Source: Symbiodinium sp. CCMP2592
Taxonomy: Eukaryota > Sar > Dinophyceae > Suessiales > Symbiodiniaceae
Assembly: GCA_905221615.1 (NCBI GenBank)
Contig: CAJNDT010003824.1
Coordinates: 75,001 to 139,000 of the forward strand
Direction of reading: 5' to 3'
DNA length: 64,000 nucleotides
Made by a program: the position numbers and the translations under genes. The notes below the pieces were generated by a model, which saw only the letters and a program-made list of their open reading frames with translations, did no database searches and had not been told where the DNA came from. This document shows positions 36,889 to 46,750 of this stretch, piece after piece (position 1 is the first letter of the stretch; each line of letters opens with the position of its first letter).

Positions 36889-36990
36889 AACGTTTGGTCT
36901 CGAAGAGGTGTCACTGCCGGCCGATGCTTTGCGCTGGATGCTGAGCCTCCTGCGCAGTGGCCACCGGGACTTCGAAGCAAACGCCAGAGA
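36889..36990 (+). CDS. exon, same helical protein
   Basis: Acceptor TACGTTAG. Reads TFGLEEVSLPADALRWMLSL then LRSGHRDFEANARE. Confidence 0.55.
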
Positions 36991-38058
36991 GTTTAGTACC
37001 CCAGGTCTTTACCGGCGGCCGAAACCTGCAAAACCCTAAGCCCCCACCCCAAACAAAGCTCTAAATGTAGGTATTGTGCGGGGGTTCTGTAGTGGTTTTG
37101 GAGGGTTTAGGGCAGTTGGGGGTTTCGTGGTTTAGGCTTTTGCGCCCGAGATGAGTTGATGGTAAAGGCAATGTAAATTCTTCGAGCAAGGATCCCGACT
37201 AAAAACCGGGTCCGCAATCCTAAGCCGTAAACCCTAAACCCTAAACCCTAAGCCCTAAACCCTAAACCCTAAACCTTAAGCCCTAAACCCTAAATCCTAA
37301 ACCCTAAACCCTAAGCTTCCTAAGCCCTGAACCTCCTGGTTCTGATAGCAGACAGGAGCCCAAGACAATCGCTCCCTTGTTCTTTCAAAGGGGAAAAGGA
37401 GGGACCCTTCATGGGGACCCCTAATGGCAATAGTAAGGGTATATATGTAGGGGTCCTTATTAAGGGTCCCTCCTTTTACCCTTGGATTCTTACCAGGGGA
37501 TGGGGGAATGGGTCCCTCTGATGGACCCGAAAAGCGTTCCTTGTAGTAGTCCCTATGTCCCTCCAGGGACTCCAGGGTATCCTACTCTTACGCACGAGGC
37601 CATACACTATGTCTCGATTTGGGATTAAATTTTGGTTTCCCTTTATTGTTTTATATGGAGCCTAGATTCGTTAACAGACACCTAGGAAAGCTTAAACCCC
37701 CATCCTCGGACCAAGCTTGAAATCCTAACCCTCCAAGCCCTGAGCTCGCGCTGTGAACTCAGGCCAGTCAGCGCGACTCAAGAAGGCGGGTGTTTAGTTT
37801 CTCTTCTTCCGATGCTGTTTTCACATGACGGTTCAGCCTCTAACAATTGGCATTAAGGGTATAGGGTTCCGGACGACGACTATTGACTACTGTACTCCTG
37901 GCCTGACGGTTGCATCCTAACGTGGTCGAAATAACCCCGTGTGGCTTTGATATTGCTTCTACAATAATGTACCCAAACCCCTCTTCTAATTGTCAAGGCC
38001 CCTACATCAGCCTTCACACCTAAACCCCTAAACCCTAAACCCCACAACCCTCGACAAG
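36991..38058 (+). repeat. intron DNA with telomere-type runs and an introner
   Basis: 37,200-37,325 is nearly exact CCCTAAA array. 37,391-37,481 is an introner. 37,500-38,010 is mostly unique with no convincing exon. Confidence 0.5.
37391..37481. mobile_element. introner family 9 (GGGAAAAGGAGGGACCC TIR)
   Basis: GGGAAAAGGAGGGACCCTTC at the left, AAGGGTCCCTCCTTTTACCC at the right, 91 bp. A half copy lies at 58,846-58,905 (GGGTAAATGGAGGGACC). Confidence 0.7.
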
Positions 38059-38106
38059 GCGGCGGCGCAGTGCCTTCAGCGGCTCTGCTACTCGGCTCTT
38101 GTCAAG
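38059..38106 (+). CDS. exon, same helical protein
   Basis: Acceptor CTCGACAAG. Reads AAAQCLQRLCYSALVKG, armadillo-like helix. Flanked by CCCTAAA DNA. Confidence 0.5.
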
Positions 38107-38616
38107 GGGCCACCTTTAGTAAATCAAACTGAGTTTCCTTATCATGGCAACCGAAAAGAATCACGTTCCTGAATTCAATACCTTATAGAAACCTTACAGA
38201 AGTTATGGTAAATGAAAATAAGGTCCCAGGCCCTAAACCCTGACCGTGGTAATTTGGACTAGTTAAAACCTGCCAGATTCCTTGTAGAAGCCTTCAGGGA
38301 GCCTTAAATTATGCCCTTAAACCCTAAACCCAAAACCCTAAACCTTAAACCCTAAGCCCCAAATCCTCCAACCCCCCTTAGCAGCTCCTGAATAAGAACC
38401 CTTAAAGGAAACCTAAACCATTGATTGTACCCCAAACCAAGCTCCTTAACCCTAAACCTCAAGCCCCAAACCGTGGTAAGCTAACTTAGACTTAGCTCCT
38501 TAGTTCCCTAACTCAAAACTTTGTAGAGCTTTTACAGAAGCCTTAAAGGAAATACTTTACTAAACCCTAAACCTTTAACCCTACTCTAAATTATGGCGCC
38601 TTATTTGCAAGCCCAG

Positions 38617-38684
38617 GCTATGGGTCCTCGGCCTCGGCGCAGGCCTTGCGCCGAAGTCTGGACCAGCTTCAGGTCGGTCGGATC
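38617..38684 (+). CDS. probable exon
   Basis: Acceptor AAGCCCAG. Reads YGSSASAQALRRSLDQLQVG, ending next to a family 3 introner. Confidence 0.45.
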
Positions 38685-38687
38685 TCT

Positions 38688-38774
38688 TACCTTTAATTAG
38701 AAGGGAATGGAGGAATGGGGTACAATCATAATTGCTACTACTACCATTCCTCCATTCCCTACTAACCAAAGGTG
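38688..38774. mobile_element. introner family 3, compact copy
   Basis: CTTACCTTTAATTAGAAGGG AATGGAGGAATGG to CCATTCCTCCATTCCCTACT AACCAAAGGTGAG, with GCTACTACTA core. About 87 bp. Confidence 0.8.
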
Positions 38775-39430
38775 AGATCTGAGAGTGCTTGAATCGTAGC
38801 TTTGGGTGTCTGGGAATCCTAGCTTAGGGCTCTGGCAGGTTTTAGGTTCAGAGTTTTCGGGGCTTTGGGGTTTAGGATGTTTGGGGTTTGGGTTTAGGAT
38901 GTTTAGGGTTTTTTGGGTTGAGGGTTTGGGGTTTCTCAACCCGAAGCCCAAGCCGCAAACAGTCAGGCCGCCTCTGGTTGCGAGCTCCCATAAAGGAGGT
39001 TACAGAGCTACATACAGGTACCACAGATTTCAGTGGGAACAACTCTCTATCCATCTACCCGTCTGTCTGAGGGTTTTGCTGGTATTCGCGATGTTATCAT
39101 GTACTGTAGCAACAACTATGGTGTCCCTGCGAACAAGCTGTGGCATGTTGAGTGCATTCAGATGGAGTTCGTAATATCTACCGTCATAGCTCTGTACACA
39201 TGCCAACCATCAACATCGTGTTACTTCTTTACTTTCATCGTTGTCAAAATCATCATATCATCGACATCTTCAGCATCTCCACCATCATGTTTCGTAGGAG
39301 TCATGTAAGGACCAAAGCCCCGATATCCCCCAAAGCCCGATAAATCCGTTAAGTTCTGACGAATTGAACCATCTACTAATCTGTTCGTTTTATTTTTTAC
39401 GGCTCCTACAAGGCCTTCATTGTACACCAC

Positions 39431-39710
39431 TATAGAACTCTTCTCACAAACCTTACAGAAGGAACCCTTATCTAGTTCTTGAGGACCCCTACCCCATGAG
39501 CCAGTATAGAACTCTTATCACAGACCATATAGAAGGAATCGTATTCTAAGTCTTGAAGGCCCGCACGCTGTGAACCATTATAGAACTCTTATCATAAGCC
39601 TCGTACAAGGAACCTTATTCTCAGAATTCAAACATCCTACTAATATAGAACTCTTGTGCTAAACCTTGTACAAGGAACCTTACTCTAAGCTCTTCAAGGA
39701 TCCGACCTGA
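39431..39710 (+). repeat. about 74-bp tandem repeat, four diverged units
   Basis: TATAGAACTCTT starts at 39,431, 39,505, 39,579 and 39,644. Each unit also has ACCTTA..GAAGGAACC. 38,940-39,345 just upstream is unique; one frame there reads GIRDVIMYCSNNYGVPANKL but exon status is unclear. Confidence 0.8.
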
Positions 39711-39746
39711 AACCCTAAACCCTAAACCCTAAACCGTGGGACGCAG

Positions 39747-39810
39747 ACTCCGTGAGGCAGTGCCTGAGCTCCTCGCGGCGGCGCGGCATTTTCAGAGCGC
39801 GGAGCAGCAG
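39747..39810 (+). CDS. exon, helical protein, GC donor
   Basis: Acceptor GGACGCAG. Reads LREAVPELLAAARHFQSAEQ, HEAT/armadillo-like. Ends AGCAG|GCTTAA; the frame closes at TAA, so a GC donor at 39,811 is likely. Confidence 0.55.
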
Positions 39811-39819
39811 GCTTAACCG

Positions 39820-40190
39820 ACCTTTGGTTAGTAGGGAATAGAGCTCCTTTAAAGGGATCTATAGGGGTGTAGGGTTCCTTTAAAGGGATCTTTACCCATG
39901 GTTAGTAGGGAATAGGGCTCCTTTAAAGGGATCTATAGGGGTTTAGGGTTCCTTTAAAGGGATCTTTACCCATGGTTAGAAGGGAATAGGGCTCCTTTAA
40001 AGGGATCTATAGGGGTTTAGGGTTCCGTTAATGGGATCTTTACCTTTGGTTAGTAGGGAATGGAAGGGGCCTTATAAAGAGGTCTATAAGGGTTACTGTA
40101 GGGGTGCTATAATAATCCCATAACTTACCTTTGGTTAGTAGGGAATGGAGAAATGGTATTCCCCACTAACCGAAGGTAAGTTAAGGCACC
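39820..40190. mobile_element. introner family 3 with internal 74-bp amplification
   Basis: Begins ACCTTTGGTTAGTAGGGAAT and ends ATTCCCCACTAACCGAAGGT. GGTTAGTAGGGAAT (or GGTTAGAAGGGAAT) recurs at 39,826, 39,900, 39,974 and 40,048 (spacing 74) with CTCCTTTAAAGGGATCTATA between, then once more near 40,135. Confidence 0.75.
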
Positions 40191-40699
40191 ATTTGGGGTC
40201 CCTTAACCCTGAACCCCAAACCCTACTCCCTGAAACCTGAACCTCATATTAAGAGCCTCCGGCTCAAGCCGCCGACCCCGTGGGCGACAGACCAGAAGCC
40301 GAATGCACTTCCTTGGACGACTAGCAGGGTTGAGGGCTAGGGCGGAGGGGGGGGGAGGGGTCCTACACCCTCAAGCTTCAGGAGGTGGGGCAGAAAAGGA
40401 GAAAAAAATCGGTGGTCTCCTACAGTGGACTGATTTGAACCCAATGGGCTGTGGTGTGATGCTTTTCGGGGCTTGGGTGCTGCTTGCAAACAGCCATGGG
40501 GTACCCCCCCCCCCCCCGTAGGGTGCGCCCGGTGCGCGGGATTTTGGTGTGGGAGGAGGGAAAAAGGGAGGTTAATCACCTCCAAGCCCATCGAAACCCA
40601 TCCAACACGCCGCCAGGGTCGGCGGACTCTAATCCTCAAAGCCCTTAAAACCCTAAACCCTAAACCGTAAAGTAAACCCTGAACCTTTTTTGGGTTTAG

Positions 40700-40800
40700 C
40701 TGCCAGTTGCTGCAGGTGGGCCGGAACGACGGAGCCGAAGTGGCCAGGCACGTGAAGAACGCGGCCTTGCTGATGTTGAACGACCGTCGCCGGGCCGCTA
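40700..40800 (+). CDS. exon, helical (armadillo-like) protein
   Basis: Acceptor TGGGTTTAG. Reads CQLLQVGRNDGAEVARHVKN then AALLMLNDRRRAAT. CCCTAAA type before, TTTAGGG type after. 40,261-40,325 upstream is a weaker exon candidate ending in TAG. Confidence 0.6.
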
Positions 40801-41078
40801 CAGGGGTTTAGGGCCTTGGGGCTTTAGGGTTAAACCCTAAACCCTAAACCGTAGGGGTTTAGGGCTTTAGGGGTTTAGGGCTTGGGGGCTTCACAATTTA
40901 GAGTTTGGGAGGGTGTTGCTTGTCTTGAAGCCAAGAAATGCAGCCCTCAACCTCCACAGTTACTAGTTAGAATTAGTCCCGACACGATCACAAAATCGAA
41001 CATCTCAGAAGCTTCTTGTAATTCTGCCTTGCTTTGCCCCTAGACCCTGAACCCAAAACCCAATCCAATGCCTCGAAG

Positions 41079-41182
41079 GCAACATCACGCCCGAACCAGA
41101 TCCGAGCCACGGCCGCATCGTGTTGGAGGCCATGGCATACGCCACAGCCAAGTCTTTTGCCAAGGACGGTGGGGTCGGTTTC
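41079..41182 (+). CDS. probable exon
   Basis: Reads GNITPEPDPSHGRIVLEAMA then YATAKSFAKDGGVG. Helical second half. Confidence 0.45.
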
Positions 41183-41253
41183 GTAGACTCTCAAACTGGT
41201 ATCATATCTCTAAACCAGTAAACCCTAAACCCCGAACCTTAAACAGCCTGCAG

Positions 41254-41325
41254 GAGATAGCCTTCAACAATGAAGCGGCTGGCGTCCAGTGCTTCGGGCA
41301 CGTGAAGTTGGGTGCTTGGACGGCT
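41254..41325 (+). CDS. probable exon
   Basis: Acceptor GCCTGCAG. Reads EIAFNNEAAGVQCFGHVKLG. Armadillo-like N-x-x-A motif. Confidence 0.5.
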
Positions 41326-41409
41326 CAGCCGGCGACGGCTGGCGGCCCGCTCGAATGCTCACTGTCGTGGATGAGCCTTTGCTGCAATTTGAACCACTGA
41401 ACTGCGGGG

Positions 41410-41790
41410 TTGGAGCCAAGCCCCAACAAAGCCATCATCTCCTCACCTTCATCTGTTGATCATGTCGTTTTGGTGTTGGACCGCTGTGGTAAGCATTGTC
41501 ATTCTCACGATCATGGTCATCATCGCCATTATCGTGGCCGTCATGTTCATCATCGCCATCACTCTTGGCATCGCCCTCCTCCTCCTCCTCCTCCTCGTCC
41601 TCCTCCTCCTCCTGCTGCCCCTTCTCCTCCAACTCCTCCTCCTCCTCCTCGTCATCCTCATCGTCACAATCCTGGTCATGATCAGGGCCACGGTCAGGGT
41701 GAGGGGCGTGGCCACGGTCATCGTTGCCGTCGTCATCGTCATCATCACCATCAACAGCGTGATCGTTGTGATCATCAACTAAACTTCGGT
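41410..41790. repeat. CTC- and CAT-rich low-complexity DNA
   Basis: A (CTC)n core at 41,575-41,655 with CAT/GTC-rich flanks. Long ORFs (His-Pro-rich on +, Met-Thr-Arg-rich on -) exist only because the repeat lacks stops. Confidence 0.8.
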
Positions 41791-41956
41791 CTCCTCATCC
41801 TCGTTTTCAGCCTGATCCCGATGCTGCTGTTCATAGTCTCTCTTCCAGTTGTCCAGTTGCGAGGGTTCTCCCAGCCTATATGACTTTCACGGCTCTTGTA
41901 AATGAACCTTCGGAGAGCATTTCAGGGAACCCAGACTCGTCACCAAAATGTCATAT

Positions 41957-42057
41957 GGGTGGTTGTCAAAATTAGGGTCCCTTTTTGGGTCCTTATTATA
42001 ATACGGCACCTAATATTTAGGGCGCCCAAACAGGGACCCTAATTTTGACAACCACCC
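41957..42057. mobile_element. introner family 1, copy 4
   Basis: GGGTGGTTGTCAAAATTAGG to CCTAATTTTGACAACCACCC. A lone right end (ATTTTGACAACCACCCAT) follows at 42,152-42,170. No clear target duplication here. Confidence 0.85.
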
Positions 42058-42218
42058 TTATAGTAATCCTTATAGACCCCTTTAACAGGAACCCTGAAGA
42101 GAACCCTGTTTTCATTGCTGGTCTCCCGGTGGTCTCTTGGTGGTATCCTGGTATTTTGACAACCACCCATATCCTCTCCAGCAGCCCTGAGACGAACCCC
42201 GAAACACGAAAGTAAAAG

Positions 42219-42384
42219 CCAGAAACTTGGAATATGATTATCCTAAACCCTTTATGGTAAGTTATTATCCTAAACCCTTTATGGTAAGTTATTATCCTAA
42301 ACCCTTTATGGTAAGTTATTGTCCTAAACCCTTTATGGTAAATTATAAGGTATCCTACCCTGAAACCATATTCCAACTTTCTGG
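42219..42384. mobile_element. introner family 4 with a 27-bp internal tandem repeat
   Basis: CCAGAAACTTGGAATAT at the left, ATATTCCAACTTTCTGG at the right. TCCTAAACCCTTTATGGTAA recurs four times with 27-bp spacing (42,241, 42,268, ...). Confidence 0.85.
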
Positions 42385-42509
42385 AGTTCCCTTTAAACCG
42401 GAACCGCAAGCCGTAACCTCTACGCCCGTCGTCGCAAGCCTAGTAACCTAGTCGCCCGTGATGCCAAACATATTCTGCTTTCCTTTATCCCTCTAAGCCC
42501 TACATGGTC

Positions 42510-42932
42510 AGGAACCCATCGAAATTCCTAAATGCTTCTGAGCCGTACATCGTCAGGAACCCCATGCACGTGCCTAAACTCTTAACCCTAAGCCGCAAAG
42601 CCTGAAACCCTAAACCCTACACCCTAAAGCCTAGACCCTACGCCCTAAGCCCATAAGCCCTAGCTCGTCAGGAACCCCATGGACGCCTAAACCCTAAACT
42701 CCTACACCCTAAAGCTTGAAACCCTAGACCCTAAACTCCTAAACCCATAAGCCCTACCTTGTCAGGAACCCCTCGAAATTCCTAAATGCCTCTGAGCCCT
42801 ACCTTGTCAGGAACCCCTCGAAATTCCTACATTCCTCTGAGATCCTCTGAGCCCTACCTTGTCAGGAACCCCTCGAAATTCCTACATTCCTCTGAGATCC
42901 TCTGAGCCCTACCTTGTCAGGAACCCCATGTT
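42510..42932 (+). repeat. tandem copies of an acceptor and exon start
   Basis: CCTTGTCAGGAACCCC recurs about six times. The last copy is the acceptor (GTCAG) and first bases (GAACCCCATG) of the exon at 42,921-42,933. Two long copies near 42,795-42,915 differ by few bases. Confidence 0.75.
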
Positions 42933-43012
42933 CGCCTTGCGCTTCCCACCTGGTCGGAAGGCGGCCGTGGCGGTGGCAGCTCTTCGGCTCGGGAGCAGCA
43001 GAGTTGTCGCTG
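42933..43012 (+). CDS. exon, helical (armadillo-like) protein
   Basis: Reads FALRFPPGRKAAVAVAALRL then GSSRVVAA; may start at 42,921 after GTCAG. Followed by TTTAGGG-type DNA. 43,100-43,640 is unique, T-rich, with no convincing exon. Confidence 0.5.
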
Positions 43013-43644
43013 CTTTTTTGGTGGCTTTTTGTGGTTTCGATATGGGGTTTGGGGCTTGGGGCTTAGGGTTTGGGGTTTAGGATTTAGGGTTTAGGGGGTT
43101 TGTGGTGTGTTGTTTTGGGTTTGGGCTTGTTATTCAGGGTGCAGGCATAGGCCGGAAGTTAGGTTGTGCAACGGACATCGCCATGTGCGAGCTTGTCGTT
43201 CCTAAGGGCACTTCAGGCAAAGCAGGTCTTTTTTCAAGTTGACCTTGAACCGTTTGGTCGTCCTCTATGTCCTCAGGTTTCGGGTGTGGCTTTTGGGGTC
43301 TTCATTTTGCAGGGTTTCAGTGCAGGACGTGCGAGTTTTGCTGTTGCCAGTCTTGCTGGCTACTACATGTCCACTATTGTTGCTGTAATGCTGAACTTGT
43401 TCTTGTTCCAAGCATTCTTGCTCGGAAGTTGCAGCACAGCGATAACACAGTAAGAGCAAGATGATACCGCTAGATCGAACATCCAAAGCTGTGTCAACGC
43501 ATCCCACAGCAACGGGACAGAATCAACACCGTTGAGAGCTGTGGATACAGCACACTATGGAAAGATCTGGGACAAAATGAATGGAGCTGCTCTAATTATC
43601 TCTCAGCCGAAAGACAAAGCATGCAAAAGCAGCTGAAGTCACAG

Positions 43645-43740
43645 GTTATCGATCCTGACGCCGAGTCCCGGCGGGAGCATGGGCCCAGCCAGCAGCGGAG
43701 CCTCTACCACGTCTCCAGGATCATGACCGCCACGTGTCTT
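43645..43740 (+). CDS. probable exon
   Basis: Acceptor AAGTCACAG. Reads VIDPDAESRREHGPSQQRSL then YHVSRIMTATCLR. 43,750-44,040 downstream is unique then CCCTAAA type. Confidence 0.5.
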
Positions 43741-44204
43741 CGAAGTTCTTGGGATCTTTCTGGAAATCTCTAGTGATTGATAGGATTCAGAGCTGAAGGT
43801 CCACAAGCACTGAACTCAACCCTGAACAAGGTGGACAGGACCGAGGGTTCAGGGGCCTTCGCTTCCGGAGTTCGAGGTTCAAGGCTCAGGAAGTTTCGCA
43901 GCGACGGCCTAGGCATGTGCAAACGCGAAGAGCAAGCGGCGTGTGTTGACGTCGGGTTCCCTTTCTTATTCTTGCAAAGCCTAAGCCCGAAACCCGAAAC
44001 CCGGACTCAGGGTGACCCTGAGCCCTAAACCCTAAACCCTAAACCACGAAGCCAGAAGCCACAGGCTGTGGATCACCATGGCCTCACTTCCTTTTCAGGG
44101 ACCTTCGTATGGGGTTCCCTTAAAGGGGTCTAGAAGGGTTACTATACAAGGGGTCTATAGGGGTACTATGATATAGGCGCCTTAGTTATTACCTAAAGGG
44201 AACT

Positions 44205-44289
44205 CCAGAAAGTTGGAATATGGATTAATGGCAGGATCCCATATAACTTACCTTACAGGGGTTACGATAATGATATTCCAACTTTCTGG
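44205..44289. mobile_element. introner family 4, copy 3
   Basis: CCAGAAAGTTGGAATAT and ATATTCCAACTTTCTGG, perfect 17-bp inverted repeat, 85 bp. Confidence 0.85.
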
Positions 44290-44390
44290 CTTCTTCTTAA
44301 GGAATATACCCTTTATATAGAGGCCTTAGAAGGGTTACTATAAGGGATCGATAGGGGTACTATGATATAGGTTCCTTAGTTATTACCTAT

Positions 44391-44502
44391 ACTACCCTGA
44401 GCATCCCATATTGATTACAATCAATATCTTGATTTTGATGGTTCGCAGAATCAATATAATGACATTGATTGATTGTAATCAATATGGGATGCTCAGGGTA
44501 GT
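44391..44502. mobile_element. introner family 5: perfect 35-bp TIR
   Basis: 44,391-44,425 (ACTACCCTGAGCATCCCATA...) is the exact reverse complement of 44,468-44,502. 112 bp in all, AT-rich centre. Ends 9 bases before the acceptor of the next exon. Single copy in the window. Confidence 0.85.
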
Positions 44503-44511
44503 TGTGCTCAG

Positions 44512-44607
44512 GTGAAGCGAGCCCACTCCGCCGAGGGCGCGGAGGAGAAGGATCAGGCTCTGCCCGGCATGAGCCATCTGCAGCCCCCAAAGCCCAGTGC
44601 TACAAAG
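44512..44607 (+). CDS. exon of gene ending at 46,750
   Basis: Acceptor GTGCTCAG. Reads [20 protein letters not shown] then [12 protein letters not shown], donor AAAG|GAATG (GA). Which gene it belongs to is inferred from position only. Confidence 0.5.
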
Positions 44608-44627
44608 GAATGTACGTGTGGGCCAGC

Positions 44628-44658
44628 ATATATATATATATATATGTATATATATATG

Positions 44659-44713
<55 letters not shown>

Positions 44714-44735
44714 GTACATATATATGTATGGACAT
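44628..44735. repeat. (TA)n/(TATG)n microsatellite
   Basis: TATATATATG units for about 100 bases, inside an intron. Confidence 0.9.
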
Positions 44736-44817
44736 CAAAACAAGGAGTTCGAACATGCAGGTTTTCCGGGCCACAGTCATATGAACGGCCCACCTGGAAA
44801 GGGAAGACAGCAACTCT

Positions 44818-44907
44818 AGGTAGGCCTTTGGGACATTTTAGATTTTCCTTTATTGGGCTTAGTAGGACCCTATTTACGAATATTTTTCAGAGGCTTTAAG
44901 GGGCCAA
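44818..44907 (+). repeat. introner-like family 8, copy 2
   Basis: TAGGTAGGCC...TTTCCTTTATTGGGCTTAG, TTTACGAATATTTTTCAGAG, GGGGCCAACCT. Ends 17 bases before the acceptor at 44,924. Confidence 0.55.
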
Positions 44908-44924
44908 CCTGGAAGAGAAACCAG

Positions 44925-44978
44925 GCCAAGTTCTTGGAGGACCTGGTCGACCGAGGCTTCAACTCACCGTTGCCGGGC
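44925..44978 (+). CDS. exon of gene ending at 46,750
   Basis: Acceptor GAAACCAG. Reads AKFLEDLVDRGFNSPLPG. Confidence 0.5.
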
Positions 44979-45083
44979 GCTGGGTGTTGGATGGGGGGTT
45001 GAGGGATGTCAACCCTAAAGCTTAAGCACTAAGCGCGACACCCGGGTTTCGGTGTTTTTTTTTCAGAGTTCGTGATGAACGAG

Positions 45084-45379
45084 ACGAAGTGTGATTTGGG
45101 GGCTCTACAATGACATTAAAAATGATGTTCAGGCCCCAATTTTTGCTATTCCGAGCCATGTTGTTTCCAGAAATGCTGGACCCAGGCTGTTTTGGCAGGG
45201 TTTGCAGAGCGCTGCTCCGTTCATGTCTGAAGATGTTACGGCGCAGCACGTCGAGGAGCTGAACACGGACGACTCTCACATACTCATGCTGTCTATGGGA
45301 ACTGCTCTGCAAGAGAAGCGATACGTGGTCAGCGTTTGTGCGGATGCGCAGCTCGAGCTCGTGCCTCTTTCCACAGAAG
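45084..45379 (+). CDS. exon with first beta-rich repeat
   Basis: Reads VIWGLYNDIKNDVQAPIFAI, ...FWQGLQSAAPFMSEDVT, ...ILMLSMGTALQEKRYVVSVC then ADAQLELVPLSTE. YVVSVCADAQLELVPL matches the pattern FRLLVLSDCELEMQPV in the next large exon. An upstream TGA at 45,076 limits the start. Confidence 0.6.
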
Positions 45380-45480
45380 GTCGGGGTCTCCGACCCTTGT
45401 ACCCTAAATAGTAGGATCCTTATGACAAGGACCCCCCAAAATACGGCACCCCATATTCTGGGATTCTGGGAAACCCCCAG
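45380..45480 (+). mobile_element. intron made mostly of a family 2 introner
   Basis: Contains GTACCCTAAATAGTAGGATC and TACGGCACCCCATATTCTGG GATTCTGGGAAACCCCCAG. Boundaries GT...AG by frame. Confidence 0.6.
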
Positions 45481-45540
45481 GTTGGCAGAGGCGCAGCTTT
45501 GCAGGGCAATGGCGCAGCTCGATACCAGGATCTGCTCAAG
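45481..45540 (+). CDS. exon of gene ending at 46,750
   Basis: Acceptor ACCCCCAG. Reads LAEAQLCRAMAQLDTRICS, helical. A family 8 copy (45,565-45,658) fills much of the next intron. Confidence 0.55.
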
Positions 45541-45564
45541 CCATGATCGATCTGCAGCAAGTTT

Positions 45565-45658
45565 CTAGATTGGATTTTGCGACATTTTCTATTTTCCTTA
45601 TTGGGTTTATAAGGGACCCTATATATAAATATTTTTCAGGGTGTTTAAAGGCCAACCC
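45565..45658 (+). repeat. introner-like family 8, copy 3
   Basis: ACATTTTCTATTTTCCTTAT TGGG, ATATTTTTCAGGG, AAAGGCCAACCCAGG, just before the acceptor at 45,672. Confidence 0.5.
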
Positions 45659-45672
45659 AGGTTTTCCCGCAG

Positions 45673-46592
45673 CTGATCCTTACAAACGCGGCAACCTCCT
45701 CGGCCAGCGTCTGCTTCATCCTCTCCTTCACTTCGAAGGATGCGCAGCATGTGAAGAAACACAAATGGCACGAGGAAGACGATGAGGAGAATATCGATGC
45801 ATCCTGCCCAGGCGCTTCTTACCCCTTGCTTGACATACAGCTTTTCGAGACTGGCAAGCACCCGATTCAACGCTACGTGGGGGGCGGCTTTGGTGTAGCC
45901 AAGAACCGGAAAACCTCCAACGAGTGGGTGGCCTTGGGAGCACAGCTGCCACCCTGCAGCACCCACAGTCTGGTGATAGGTCGGTGCTGGGGTCACACAC
46001 AGAAGCAGTTGCCGGACAAGGCGGAGTTCCAGTCATTTCGGCTCTTGGTGCTGTCTGATTGCGAGCTGGAGATGCAACCGGTCCGCTGTAGCAACGAGTG
46101 GCGCGTGGCATCGTCAAGGCTGCTACGGGTTCAGGACACGAAGGCCTCCTCCAAGCTGAAGCTGCAACTGAAAGATGGATCATCCTCCGAGTCAGAGGCC
46201 TCCCAGAAGCCGAGACATCCGGTGAAAATCATGGTGACCACATGTGCGGGTGAGGAGTCACCGGCTTACATGATGCTGCAAGCCTTTCCGCCCGACGGAA
46301 AAGTGGAGGTCGAGCCGGTGCTATGCCCCTCGAAGGACGGAAAAAGAGTCTTCCTGTCCCCGAACGTACACAATGAGTACGAGCTCAGCGGCGGCGACTG
46401 GACGATCAACATCAACTACCATCCCCAGTGCAAGCCCGGCTTCTTGCTCGGCGTGCGCGTCTTCAGCCTCTGTGATCTGGAGCTGCAGTGGCAAAGCCCC
46501 ACCGAAGCTCCCGAGAAGGCTGGGCCCAACTTCTGGCAAAAAGTCCCTCTGTTCGTAGAAGTTCGTCTGTTCACAAGGACAAGGAGGCTAAT
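45673..46592 (+). CDS. large exon: beta-rich repeats (calpain domain III-like?)
   Basis: Acceptor TTTTCCCGCAG. About 305 codons open, longest multi-domain exon of the window. Two repeats, FRLLVLSDCELEMQPV and FLLGVRVFSLCDLELQW, with YELSGGDWTININYHP between, join the related YVVSVCADAQLELVPL upstream. The F-x-L-x-V-x-S-x-x-x-x-E-L pattern is like calpain domain III beta-sandwiches, but no protease core is seen, so I only suggest it. Acidic linkers, no membrane segments. Confidence 0.6.
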
Positions 46593-46636
46593 AAGAAAGA
46601 GTATGTATACTGTGTTACTGTTCGTCGATAGCAGAG

Positions 46637-46750
46637 GTAGATCCCGGCAGTGACTTTGAGCGGAGCTTCATCCAAGAGTTCCGAACCCAGCTCCCCTCCT
46701 GGCAGCATCCCCACAGCGACGAGGATCTGCGGATACTGGGCTCTCCTTGA
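46637..46750 (+). CDS. last exon with stop
   Basis: Acceptor ATAGCAGAG. Reads VDPGSDFERSFIQEFRTQLP then SWQHPHSDEDLRILGSP and TGA at 46,748-46,750. The intron before it is only about 45 nt. Confidence 0.5.
   Translation, partial: VDPGSDFERSFIQEFRTQLPSWQHPHSDEDLRILGSP

Noticed and set aside
41410-41883. His/Pro-rich 157-aa ORF
   Set aside because: Low-complexity CTC/CAT repeat open in several frames on both strands.
45543-45785. 80-aa ORF MIDLQQVSRLDF...
   Set aside because: Runs across a family 8 repeat and ends out of frame with the strong exon at 45,673.
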